NCBI GenBank assembly: GCA_022702545.1
Contig: JAHRBC010000001.1
Coordinates: 2,046,001-2,110,000, forward strand
Origin: Phycomyces nitens
Taxonomy: Eukaryota; Mucoromycota; Mucoromycetes; Mucorales; Phycomycetaceae
DNA length: 64,000 bases
Reading direction: 5' to 3'
The translations under genes were made by a program, and so were the position numbers. Shown here piece after piece: positions 36,001 to 47,765 of the stretch. Under the pieces are notes generated by a model. That model made no database searches and was not told the DNA's origin. It was given only the letters and a program-made list of their open reading frames with translations. Within the stretch, counting starts at the first letter, position 1; each line of letters opens with the position of its first letter.

Positions 36001-38384
36001 TATACATATGAATTCAATTTAAATGGCATTTTATGATTAACTCTATGCTCAAAAAACTTGAGAGTATCTAGTTAGTCTTATGACTGAGAGTAGATCTAAA
36101 CTCTTTGTCTATATATTTAAAATCTGCTTGGCTATCAATATATATAATCTTTAAAGGTGAATTTATGTCATTTCTGAGCCTTTGTTTGAGCTTTCTCTCA
36201 ATATATTTTATATAAATCATTTTAAAAATTAAAAAAATATTGTAAGTAATAAGATGTCCTGTGAAAAGCAGACATTTATTAAAAGGTTCTTTTAGAGCCA
36301 CATTTTAATGCTGGATTTGCGCAATATAAAGATTAAACAAACTCTCTAAAAGACTATCTAAATAAGAGAATGCTCTGCCTCAAAGAAGTAGCCTCCTTCC
36401 TCACCAGAAAAGCTGAGCTCTTTAGGTGCAATCACACATCAATTAATCTAGACAAAACTGCCAATGTAGGTGCGGAACATATGGTTTTTAAATGACAAAC
36501 AATCGTGCGACCAAGAGTGTGTCAACCCCCACATTTAAGACCGTAAATCCAGCCTCGCAAAGCTAGTTCCTATAAAGAATCACGCCAGAAGTTATGGTGT
36601 GCCGCACTATCAATATATATGTTCGGTTTATTAGAATAGAAATAAAGCATAGAATATTATCAGCTTACCCACCTTGTAAACTAGATATATTTTAAGAAGA
36701 AAGGCTGTTTATAGACTTACATATACAGCTGAGAAATAGCGCCAGAATTCACTATTAAAGTATGAGATGTGCTTGATAACTGGGCAAAATGCACCTACAG
36801 TTACTAGAGCTCTTCTTCAAAGTATTAAGAGGTAGCATTCATGCTGTTTTTCTTTTCTTTTTCCGGCTTGCTATCTATATATCTTTAAACTATAATACAT
36901 GTATATATTAACCAGCTTGAATAGTTTACAAACTGTTTTATAAGAATTATGCATTATACTGAATTGAAATGCCTTGATATGTTAATTCAGTTTACCAAGA
37001 TAACTAACCTTACTTTTCAATCTTTTTTACTTGTGGTAATTTTATTATTGGGAACTATGGTATATAAACATTAATCAATCTGAATCATTATAAATTCTTG
37101 TCTTGTAATATATACACTATTTACTTACTACCATTATAAACAACCATTGGGTCTTTATAAAATAAAGAAAGAGCCAAAGAATCAGGTCCTTGTCTATTGA
37201 ATATCTTAAAGCCAAATTATTCCGTGATTTTAACACTTTGGATACTTGAGAATAAAAGCAACTATTCTCTCATATTATATTACTTGAAAATCCAAAACAA
37301 TTTGTCTCGAAGGTACGTTAGAACACCTATACAATTGGTATTACAGATATATATATATTATAAATTAGAGCATACATTATTATCATATAATATACAGATA
37401 TTTTTGCACTAAATAACTAGGGGTAATTTTTATTGCATTTTACGAGAAAAGGCGCTTTATATATTGAATATCCAGCTCTAAACCATCAATTATCCCGGAA
37501 TTTTGATATTGGTAAGCAATTGTATACTTTATGAAGCTTGATAATAAGGAACTGTCTATGATGTAAAACATATTAGAGGTAGAATGATTAGAAACTAACT
37601 ATTGCAAGGTATGAAATTCGAAGGTGATTTATGATATTAGAAGTGCTAAAGATACTGCTTTTTTAGTTAAACAACCTTTAGCATACTTTATTATATAAAA
37701 CATTCTGATAATCAAAACATACATATTGGATGTTGAATTTTGATATTTCTGTATTTTTTCTATCTAAAAAATGTAGCCTTATTCTATATATTTGGGAATA
37801 TCTTTCTGTGTTGTGTTTTATTCTGTTATATTATTGGCATTAATTTGTCTATATTACAGACCAAAAAGCCGGTATACGTTTATCTTTAATTTAAATCTTC
37901 CTAAATATCAGTCTATCAACATATAGCTAACATTATATGCACAAATACTATTCCATTTAAACAGTTTGACTTCAATAATCTAATTGCTAAATAGTGAAGC
38001 ATGAGATATTTTTATCAATAAATTACGCATATAAATGTTCTTGTGCCTATTCATAACTACACTTAACGTGCGAGATGTATTTTTAAACCTTTTATCGATT
38101 AGTATTTATAAACTATTATGGCGGAATGCTACGAAACTCTTTAACATTGAAAATAGTGACTATAAGTTAAAAAAAAACTAAACTATACTTATGGACCCAT
38201 TTGAGCTAAATAATACAAGTATGACTGATGGACTATTGACCATAATAAAGGCATTTGTCACCAACATTGGTATTAATTACTTTGTGAGTTTGCTCATATG
38301 TTTCTAGTATTTTACCATAACAATTAAAAAGGAAAGAATTAAGCATTTATTGTCAACAACGTAATATTAAGATATATGAGTTTA
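33051..38384. other. AT-rich repeat compartment, left part; no intact gene
   Basis: Over 5 kb without a supportable gene. Includes AGAA repeats at 33757-33778. The stretch 36361-36620 is less AT-rich and may be an unrecognised decayed coding sequence. The rest is low-complexity AT-rich DNA. Confidence 0.5.
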
Positions 38385-39447
38385 TTATATAATAATAACT
38401 GAATTCACTATGTATTCAAGAGTATGCTTGTTTATTTCAAATAAACATAATCTTTGCGGCTGTTCCATGTCATCCATACGTGCTTTATATCTTTCTCTTG
38501 CGTGTAGAAATCTGCTGCAATAAAAAAAAAAAGAAATAATAAAAAAAGAGAAATAATACATACCCAATGTTTAGCCAGACACTCCAAGGATACGACACCG
38601 AATGGATTAGCTCACTCGATGAAGGGCCTATCTAAAGCCTCCCACATTTCCCCTTAGTTAAACCCACTAAACTACCTCCGACCACTCCCAAACCAAAACC
38701 TGGAAACCGGGACACCACCAGAGCTCAGTCAGGATCCTCGACACCACTCCTACGATCCCGTTGGCTTGAACCTCGTGTCTAGAACGAAAAAGAAAAGAAG
38801 CTGTGATTTTGTTTGGGGAATGTCAATTGGAATGATGCTTACCGATTATGAGCCCAGTAGACACCTGAGGGTCTTTGTTACAATTCCACACAGGCACCTA
38901 AAGGACTGGCTGGCTGTATGATGCACATAGAAAAGAAGTCAAAATAGATGTTAGTGTATTTGTGCGTCAAAAAAAATAATAGTGAATGTGAAAGGTAGAA
39001 GCAGATTTGTTCCACGCAAGAGAAAGAGTATGGCATCCGGCTGATAATTTTGTACTGTCTATAGGTGATTAGAGAAAGAAAAGTTGACATTCTGTTCAAG
39101 ACGATTACCAATGAGCTCTTGACATTACCCCATCTTGTTTTTTGTCATCTTCTTTAAAGGCTGGGAATATGAGTCGCCTATTCAAAAAAAGTAGTGGAAA
39201 AGAAGCTCAGTTTAGTTTTGTGCACCAAAGAGACATAATCAAGCTGGCTTTAACAAGATGGTGCTCATTACATTAGGTACTTACATGAGAGATGTGGTAA
39301 AACGCGTAAAAGAGAGAAACAAAACAATCAAACCCCAAGGGTCTGTAAAATACTCTCACACCCCAAGAGATGACATCATAATACGCATGCCAAATATGTA
39401 ACTCTCTATCACTGTGGGAGATTTTGCCAGACAAATTAAATAGCTGC
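38385..39447 (-). CDS. Gene B1: unrecognised multi-exon gene, most intact copy
   Basis: The last four exons are linked by introns with matching phases. The exon ending at 38843 (SGVYWAHN) joins 38778-38676 (RHEVQANGIVGVVSRI...CPGFQ) by a 64-nt intron; that joins 38631-38564 (IGPSSSELIHSVSYPW) by a 44-nt intron; and that joins 38514-38385 (FLHARERYKARMDDMEQPQR, stop). Pyrimidine-rich TTGCAG and GTATGT/GTAAGC signals support this strand. An upstream open exon at 39447-39285 (GKISHSDRELHIWHAYYDVI) ends at a GTAAGT donor, but I could not place the exon(s) between it and 38843: frames there contain stops. No known domain. Start unknown. It may be a degenerate gene, but copies 2 and 3 each carry an extra break that copy 1 lacks. 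Confidence 0.45.
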
Positions 39448-39928
39448 CTTATTAACTGTTATTAGTATTGAAAACTATCAGTATTGACTTTTCTATGCTT
39501 TCTTAATCTTTCTCTTATAATTTAGGTAAGAAAATAGAGTAACTTATATACTCTAATCAGAACATATAATGGTGCAGCACTTTGTGAATTTGCGATCAAA
39601 TTATCAACCAAAAGGCCATTTTACAAGGTATTTGAAATACAATTCCAAGATCTGCGTATTGTAATTCTTTATTATTTAAAATTGGCTCTCCCATAGGTGG
39701 TGCTTTGATGGGAAGTACTGGGAAGTACCGGGAAGAATCTTATTAGATAAAGATCAATCTTGGCTTTATAGAGGCAATGGTATACTATATATGAATACTA
39801 GTATGTTTATTAAAGAAGAATATCTCAAATATAACATACTATCTGATGGTATAAAGACATACTTAATTGAATTGATAAAAGAGAAAATAGGGATATTATT
39901 AGTACATATCTTTATTTGTACAATTGGA

Positions 39929-40253
39929 TTATTCTATAGAAATTTTACAGATTTCGAAAAGATATTGAGCTTCAGGCTCAAGCGCGGAAGGATCCAAGAT
40001 GATTCTAATGTCATCATCTTCGTCTTTGGGACAGAGGGAATTGTAATCAAAATCTATATCTGAGACAGATGTAACTGGAACAGAAGTGCTCGCCAATTCT
40101 GACATTATTTTTTAAGAGATTGGTTATTTTTTTTTCATAGTTATTATTTTATATCTTACCTATTAAAGAATCAGGTTTTTCTTTTTTGCAAGGAATTGCG
40201 GATTTGTCAGAGACTGCAGTGGAGTTTTTGTTAGAGAGGATTTGGCCGAACAT
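39929..40253 (-). CDS. Gene A1: small two-exon acidic protein (MFGQ family)
   Basis: Exon 1 40253-40160, intron 40159-40099 (GTAAGA...GTCAG, phase 1), exon 2 40098-39929. About 87 residues: start MFGQILSNKNS, a basic patch CKKEK, DSLI at the splice junction, then an acidic half with DIDFDYNSL, EDDDIRIILDPS and FEIC near the end. Four copies in this window share intron position and motifs. No family recognised; basic patch plus acidic core could suit a nuclear protein, which is inference. Gene B1 follows on the same strand. Confidence 0.6.
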
Positions 40254-40340
40254 TACAAGTAGGTAGTTGGCAGAAAGAAAGATAAAGAGCAATAAGCAAA
40301 ATGGTTACCTGTTTATATAGGATGCTTTGATGACTGTGAA

Positions 40341-41848
40341 TATATTGAGCTAAAGCATTGCATATTCACCTAGAGTGACTTGTCTCGGAATTATTCTGTT
40401 TCATGTAATTCTTCTCAAGCGTATATTTGTTTTATAGAATATATGTCAATATATACTGTCGTGCTTGCACGTTGTCCATATTTCTCGACTGGTTTACAAG
40501 TGAGAAGGTTAATGGAGATTAGTGAGGAGATCAACTACCATCTTATAACTCTGTTGTACAGATGAACTTTATCTCTGTTCTCATCTAAACGTAATCTCGT
40601 CCAATTTCTCGTTCACCCTAAGATTTAACAAATTACTATAAATACTAAAGGGAAACCAACTTAATAAATCATCTTTACTACTTTCTATATTTTTTTTCTC
40701 TTTTTGTGTATAACTACCTCTGGCATTGCGATTTGGTTTTCGGTTCATTTATTGACAAGACATTGATTACATTGGAGTTATATTACAATTGTCTTGCCAC
40801 TGTTTGGACATCTACACTACACAACCAAACACATCATGCCACAGTATATACAGCTAATATGTTAGCGTGCTGCTTTTATATAAAGTCATGTCTTTTATTT
40901 TTATAAGTATTTTCTATAGTTCCATAAAACATAGTGTGATAATTTGGGGCTGGCAACTTATAAGTACTGTGAGAGTGTTATTTATTGAAGAAACAATATT
41001 ATGGTGGCTTATATAGCTGTTATTCTAGTTCCCTTGTACTTTTAATGTCTATTGTGTAATGGTCACTTATAACTGCTGTAGTGTGAAGTATATGTGTGCC
41101 TGGTGTGTAACTATTGAGATGTTAACATGCTATGGTCATTAGCAAAGAGTAACCAGATATTGGTTGTAGATTTTGTAGTCCACTCAACTGTAGTGTGTAT
41201 ACCACAATTGTTCTTAACCAGCGGAGCAATAGGTTAAAAACTTATTTTTTTATTAGAGTTACCCATCAGTTCAGTGCTAATAATGTGCTTTAAATTCTTG
41301 TATATATGTTTGCCATAGAATACTAAGACGCTTCATATATGACTTTTTACTCTTAGAAATTAAATAATGTCTTCGATTCATTAAAATACGGCTGTTCTAT
41401 TTATATGGTTTATATATTATAGTTGAGTAATATCGATGCCAATTGTGCTTAAACGACTTGGATCATTAATGGATCAAATCACCCTAGCAGTGTTTTAATT
41501 GTTTAGCATAGACATCTCTCTAATTATGCATCATAATACCTAATATTCTGTGATTCATTGACAATATTCTAACTGGTCGATCAAAATTACCAAGTCATAT
41601 ACTTACAGCTGTATATCTTTTATTATACTTCTATGGAGACTTAATAGCTCTAAATTTAAAAAACCTAGGCATCACTTTATATGATGTATAATAATTGCAT
41701 GAAACAGAATAATCCCGAGACAAGACACTCTATGAAAATATACGATAGTCTGTCTCAATATATTTACAGCCACCATAATATCATATATAAACAAGCAATC
41801 ATTTTAGTTATTGTTCTTTATTCTTCTCTCTGCTCACAATAAATTACA
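40341..41848. other. Region between divergent A1 and A3 genes
   Basis: Upstream DNA of two head-to-head A genes. Sequences like tctcgg.attatt.tg.ttcatg occur in both orientations (about 40382-40410 and inverted at 41699-41730). No other gene seen. Confidence 0.45.
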
Positions 41849-42172
41849 ATGTTCGGCCAAACCATTTCTGCTCAATCTTCCTCTACAATTTCTACAAGAC
41901 CAGTAGTCCCATCCAAGAGATTCAGATCGGATTCGTTAATAGGTAAGATATAGTATAACTAACTCGAAAATAACTTGAACTTATTTAAAAAAATAATCTT
42001 AGAACCAAGCAATCTTCCTGTAGTAACCATGGGGGACTCGGACATGGATTACGAGTACGATGATCTTCATGCCAATAACGAAGATGAAGATGACATTGAA
42101 ATCATCTTGGATCCTTCGGATCTCGATCTTCAAGATCAATTCATTTTTGAAATCTGTAATATTATTACATAA
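41849..42172 (+). CDS. Gene A3: small two-exon acidic protein, inverted copy
   Basis: Exon 1 41849-41942, intron 41943-42002 (GTAAGA...CTTAG, phase 1), exon 2 42003-42172. Start MFGQTISAQSS, basic patch SKRFRSDSLI, then SDMDYEYDDL, EDDIEIILDPSDLD and FIFEICN. Clearly diverged at DNA level from A1/A2 yet keeps frame, intron and motifs. It has no B gene after it: the next sequence is copy 2 of the module. Confidence 0.62.
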
Positions 42173-42610
42173 AGCTATAATATAAACTAATGGTATTACT
42201 ATCTTTTACTATTGTTTTAAGTGATCTTGAATTTACATTAATCAAATAATATAAGACTTAATTTATAAGCCTTTATTTTTTATCTTTTTTTTTTCAACAA
42301 ATATTAATTTGTCAATATCTTAATATCCTGCTGGGTAATAAAACTCTGTTGTATTATGTATGTGGTATACACATTATAGTTAAGTTAAACACAGACTCCA
42401 CAACTGATCACTGGTTATTACTTGCTAATAATACTAGCAAGTTAACACCTCTAAAAAGCTACACACAAACTAGACATACACATTATACTACTAAAGTCAT
42501 AGCATACAACTACATAATATGGAATTTGATTTAAATGTAATACGAACAATAATATATAAGCATCCATAATATTATTTCTTAACAATGTGATAATAAAGTA
42601 TATGTATTTA

Positions 42611-43677
42611 TTAAATAGCAATAACAGTTGAATTCACTATGTATTCAAGAGTATGCTTGTTCATTCCGAATAAACATAATCTTTGCGGCTGTTCCATGTC
42701 ATCCATACGTGCTTCATATCTTTCTCTTGCGCGTAGAAATCTGCTGCAACAAAAAAGAAAAGAAATAATAAAAAAAAAGAGAAATAATACATACCCAACG
42801 TTTAGCCAGACACGCCAAGGATACGACACCGAATGGATTAGCTCACTCGATGAAGGGCCTATCTAAAGCCTCCCACATTCCCCCTTAGTTAAACCCACTA
42901 AACTACCTCCGACCACTCCAAAACCAAAACCTGGAAACCGGGACACCACCAGAGCTCAGTCAGGATCCTCTACACCACTCCTCTGATCCTGTTGGCTTGA
43001 ACCTCGTGTCTAGAGTAAAAAAGAAAAGAAGCTGTGATTTTGTTTGGGGAATGTCAATTGGAATGATGCTTACCGATTATGAGCCCAGTAGACACCTGAG
43101 GGTCTTTGTTACAATTCCACACAGGCACCTAAAGGACTGGCTGGCTGTATGATGCACATAGAAAGAAGTCAAAATAGATGTTAGTGTATTTGTGCGTCAA
43201 AAAAAATAATAGTGAATGTGAAAGGTAGAAGCAGATTTTTTCCACGCAAGAGAAAGAGTATGGCAGCCGGCTGATAATTTTGTATTGTCTATAGGTGATT
43301 AGAGAAAGAAAAGTTGACATTCTGTTCAAGATGATTACCAATGAGCTCTTGACATTACCCCATCTTGTTTTTTGTCATCTTCTTTAAAGGCTGGGAATAT
43401 GAGTCGCCTATTCAAAAAAAGTAGTGGAAAAGAAGCTCAGTTTAGTTTTGTGCACCAAAGAGGCATAATCAAGCTGGCTTTAACAAGATGGTGCTCATTA
43501 CATTAGATACTTACATGAGAGATGTGGTAAAACGCGTAAAAGAGAGAAACAAAACAATCAAACCCCAAGGGTCTGTAAAATACTCTCACACCCCAAGAGA
43601 TGACATCATAATACGCATGCCAAATATGTAACTCTCTATCACTGTGGGAGATTTTGCCAGACAAATTAAATAGCTGC
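42611..43677 (-). pseudogene. Gene B2, with premature stop
   Basis: Same exon layout as B1; final exon starts FLRARERYEARMDDMEQPQR and stops at 42611. In the exon equivalent to RHEVQANGIVGVVSRI, the serine codon of VVSR is TAG (B1 has TCG), so this copy is truncated if that frame is used. The apparent upstream exon ends at the GTAAGT donor near 43514. Confidence 0.45.
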
Positions 43678-44158
43678 CTTATTAACTGTTATTAGTATTG
43701 AAAACTATCAGTATTGACTTTTCTATGCTTTCTTAATCTTTCTCTTATAATTTAGGTAAGAAAATAGAGTAACTTATATACTCTAATCAGAACATATAAT
43801 GGTGCAGCACTTTGTGAATTTGCGATCAAATTATCAACCAAAAGGCCATTTTACAAGGTATTTGAAATACAATTCCAAGATCTGCGTATTGTAATTCTTT
43901 ATTATTTAAAATTGGCTCTCCCATAGGTGGTGCTTTGATGGGAAGTACTGGGAAGTACCGGGAAGAATCTTATTAGATAAAGATCAATCTTGGCTTTATA
44001 GAGGCAATGGTATACTATATATGAATACTAGTATGTTTATTAAAGAAGAATATCTCAAATATAACATACTATCTGATGGTATAAAGACATACTTAATTGA
44101 ATTGATAAAAGAGAAAATAGGGATATTATTAGTACATATCTTTATTTGTACAATTGGA

Positions 44159-44477
44159 TTATTCTATAGAAATTTTACAGATTTCGAAAAGATATTGAGC
44201 TTCAGGCTCAAGCGCGGAAGGATCCAAGATGATTCTAATGTCATCATCTTCGTCTTTGGGACAGAGGGAATTGTAATCAAAATCTATATCTGAGACAGAT
44301 GTAACTGGAACAGAAGTGCTCGCCAATTCTGACATTATTTTTTAAGAAATTGGTTATTTTTTGTAATTATTATTTTATGTCACCTATTAAAGAATCGGAT
44401 TTTTCCTTTTTGCAAGGAATTGCGGATTTTTCAGAGACTGCAGTGGAGTTTTTGGTAGAGAAGATTTGGCCGAACAT
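44159..44477 (-). CDS. Gene A2: small two-exon acidic protein
   Basis: Start MFGQIFSTKNS, basic patch CKKEKSDSLI, phase-1 intron with donor GTGACA rather than GTAAGA, acidic second exon identical in protein to A1 (DIDFDYNSL, EDDDIRIILDPS, FEIC). Exon 2 matches A1 base for base as far as I can see, while exon 1, intron and upstream region differ. The donor change might weaken splicing. Confidence 0.57.
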
Positions 44478-44660
44478 TGGGAGTAGGTAATTGGCAGAAA
44501 GAAAGATAAAGAGTAATAAGAAGAATGGTTGCCTGTTTATATAGGATGTTTTGGTGGCTGTGAATATATTGAGCTAAAGCATTGCATATTTACCTAGAGT
44601 ATCTTGTCTCGGGATTATTCAGTTTCATGCAAGCATTCTCAAGCGTATGTTTGTTTTATG

Positions 44661-45565
44661 GCATATATACCAATATATACGTCATTGGAATTTTTATAGA
44701 GCCATTGTGTTTTCATTAGAGTATAATAAAAGATTTACGATTATAAGTATATGACTTGATAATATTTATTGTTCAGTTAAACTCTTTTTAATAAATCACG
44801 GGATATGATGTGTTTTGATCTATCATTAGAGAAATATCTTTAATAAACAGTGGGAAGACTTCTGGGCTGATTTGATCAATTAACGATCCGAGTCGTTTAA
44901 GCACCATCTGTCTCAATATCATTTAATAATAATATAAAAACATACAAAAGTATATTTTTATAATAGCCGTATATTAATGAATTAAAGACATTTAATTTCA
45001 AAATGCAAAAAGTCACCTATAAGACGACTTGCCATTCTATGTCAGAGATTTTTATAGAGAGTTCAATTGCATATTTAACATTGAACTAAAGGTCAATTAT
45101 AATAAAACTTTTATAATCGGTTTTAAATCTATTACCACTTTGAACAATAGCTATTATTTAACTTGTATTTCTATTTTGTAAAAAAAAAACTGTTTCATTA
45201 TTCGTTTACTGGGACTTCTTATAAAAGACAGACCCATACCAATAATTATAGTGCTTAACAGAAAACTTACAAAGTATAAAGCCAGTACTAAATTCATCTT
45301 ACTTCTTTTCAAAAACTTTTCTCATTTTATCCATATCATGTCTTAATATATCGACAGAAAAATGCTTGAAATAGGAAGTGACAACAAAAGTTCATTTCCA
45401 AAGTAACAAGAATATTTTACAAAGCTTATTAATGAACTTGATATATGATATTTGGTCTCTTAAATAAAAGGCTTTGCTTTCGATTATCAGATATCTTCCA
45501 GTATTTATATCGGACACAATGGGCCATTATCTATCCAATTCTACAGCTCACGGAATTATTTGTCG

Positions 45566-45602
<37 letters not shown>

Positions 45603-45689
45603 AGCTAGCTAAAAGCCACGACTATCAATGTTATACAACAGAAAACAGCTACCAATTGATAATAATGTCATATATAAGCCATATCTAAG
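44661..45689. other. AT-rich repeat flank, no gene recognised
   Basis: Upstream DNA of A2. Stretches match, inverted, the region upstream of A3 (e.g. gatccgagtcgtttaagcac at 44886 versus its complement near 41446) and, in parallel, DNA right of A4 (49870-50290). Includes a long TA run at 45568-45600. Confidence 0.5.
45568..45600. repeat. (TA)n microsatellite
   Basis: Uninterrupted TA run of 32-33 bases, the longest in the window. Confidence 0.93.
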
Positions 45690-47330
45690 TGAAACACAGG
45701 CTTCACAATTGAATTCTGGTTATTACTTGCTAACGACACTGCCAAGTTGACACTTCTGAAAAACTTATACACAAACTAGATATACAATTACATAATATGG
45801 AATTTGATTTAAATGGAATACGAACAATAATATATAAGCATCCATAATATTATTTCTTAACAATATGATAATAAAGTATATGTATTTATTAAATAACAAT
45901 AACAGTTGAATTCACTATGTATTCAAGAGTATGCTTGTTCATTCCGAATAAACATAATCTTTGCGGCTGTCCCATGTCATCCATACGTGCTTCATATCTT
46001 TCTCTTGCGCGTAGAAATCTGCTGCAACAAAAAAGAAAAGAAATAATAAAAAAAAAAGAGAAATAATACATACCCAACGTTTAGCCAGACACGCCAAGGA
46101 TACGACACCGAATGGATTAGCTCACTCGATGAAGGGCCTATCTAAAGCCTCCCACATTCCCCCTTAGTTAAACCCACTAAACTACCTCCGACCACTCCCA
46201 AACCAAAACCTGGAAACCGGGACACCACCAGAGCTCAGTCAGGATCCTCGACACCACTCCTACGATCCCGTTGGCTTGAACCTCGTGTCTAGAACGAAAA
46301 AGAAAAGAAGCTGTGATTTTGTTTGGGGAATGTCAATTGGAATGATGCTTACTAATTATGAGCCCAGTAGACACCTGAGGGTCTTTGTTACAATTCCACA
46401 CAGGCACCTAAAGGACTGGCTGGCTGTATTATGCACATAGAAAGAAGTCAAAATAGATGTTAGTGTATTTGTGCGTCAAAAAAAATAATAGTGAATGTGA
46501 AAGGTAGAAGCAGATTTTTTCCACGCAAGAGAAAGAGTATGGCATCCGGCTGATAATTTTGTATTGTCTATAGGTAATTAGAGAAAGAAAAGTTAACATT
46601 CTGTTCAAGATGATTACCAATGAGCTCTTGACATTACCCCATCTTGTTTTTTGTCATCTTCTTTAAAGGCTGGGAATATGAGTCGCCTATTCAAAAAAAG
46701 TAGTGGAAAAGAAGCTCAGTTTAGTTTTGTGCACCAAAGAGACATAATCAAGCTGGCTTTAACAAGATGGTGCTCATTACATTAGGTACTTACATGAGAG
46801 ATGTGGTAAAACGCGTAAAAGAGAAAACAAAACAATCAAACCCCAAGGGTCTGTAAGATATTCTCACACCCCAAGAGATGACATCGTAATACGCATGCCA
46901 AATATGTAACTCTATCACTGTGGGAGATTTTACCAGACAAATTAAATAGCTGCCTTATTGACTGCTATTAGTATTGAAAACTATCAGTATCGACCCCTCT
47001 ATACTTTATTACTATTGCTCTAATAAAATAGACAATAAGATTGGATAACCTATATACTTTAATCGGAAAACATAATAGTACAACACTGGGAAATTATAAT
47101 AAAAATATTAGTTCAAAGGCCATTTTACGAGGTATATTGGATATAATTCAAACATCTACGTTTTTCGTAATTAATTGTTATTTAGACTTGACTCTCACAT
47201 ATATGCTTCTTGGGGTCAATTATTGGGAAGAGGATTACTAGACAAAGACCAATCTTGGATCTGTAAATGAAATGAGATATTGTATACGACTACTAGTATA
47301 TTTTTAAATGAGTACATTTTGAGTACCATA
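45690..47330. repeat. Duplicated A/B module, copy 3 (interrupted)
   Basis: Near-identical to copies 1 and 2 from about 45890 to 46960, then still homologous but much more diverged to about 47330. A Tc1-family element follows at 47672, and a diverged A gene (A4) lies beyond it at 49204-49527. Confidence 0.82.
45889..46953 (-). pseudogene. Gene B3, disrupted copy
   Basis: Same layout as B1, final exon ending at 45889. Two differences break it if the B1 model is right: the AAT-CG|A junction codon is AAT-TA|A, making a stop across the intron near 46353; and a 2-base deletion (actctatc for actctctatc, about 46910) shifts the upstream open exon. Confidence 0.42.
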
Positions 47331-47671
47331 GTCTGTAGTTAATATGGCCCAAGCTTGTAAATCTATTGTTTTGTACTTATTACTTTTTAAATATTTAAGA
47401 ATACTAACATAAAAAAACTGTTATTTACTTAATTGCAAGATAAAATATATGATTGACATAATTGTAGAAAATTGATTATGACAAAATAGTGTATTTTCAC
47501 GGAAAAACAAGCCTCTAAAATTTCAGGTATGTAAGGCATAGTGAATTAATTCAATATAGAATATTTCAAATTTCAACCACGTTTATATAATAAGCGATAT
47601 TGTATGTTAATATTTGTCTATTCATCTCAGCAACTGATAGCTACCTTAGGCATCTTTTTTTTTATCTTATA

Positions 47672-47697
47672 CACTGAGTGGGAGAAATTAAAGAAAC
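47672..47697 (+). repeat. Left terminal inverted repeat
   Basis: CACTGAGTGGGAGAAATTAA then AGAAAC; preceded by target TA. Confidence 0.95.
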
Positions 47698-47765
47698 GTT
47701 TTTTACTCAATAAATCTTTTAAACTTGGAGCAGTTTTCTTTTCTTTTAAATCAACAACATTTATA

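Larger units (their letters stand above)
38370..40340. repeat. Duplicated A/B module, copy 1
   Basis: About 2 kb almost identical to copy 2 (from 42600). On the minus strand it carries gene A1 then gene B1. Homology to copy 2 is nearly perfect from about 38,400 to 40,110 and clearly weaker from 40,110 to 40,340 and beyond. Confidence 0.88.
42390..44660. repeat. Duplicated A/B module, copy 2
   Basis: Near-identical to copy 1 from about 42640 to 44340. Its left flank (42390-42610) is shared with copy 3 (45690-45890) but not with copy 1, so copies 2 and 3 share a longer unit on that side. Confidence 0.88.

Noticed and set aside
39791..40063. 90-codon plus-strand open frame, identical at 44021-44293
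   Set aside because: It is antisense to gene A exon 2 and shared only because the module is duplicated; the minus-strand reading has a conserved intron and motifs.
42639..42866. Plus-strand open frame through the gene B end (TFSQTRQGYDTEWISSLDEG)
   Set aside because: Looks protein-like, but splice signals with matching phase all favour the minus strand.
38370..47330. Module copies as LTR retrotransposons or solo LTRs
   Set aside because: No terminal direct repeats, tRNA primer site or gag/pol motifs seen, and each copy carries two intron-containing genes.
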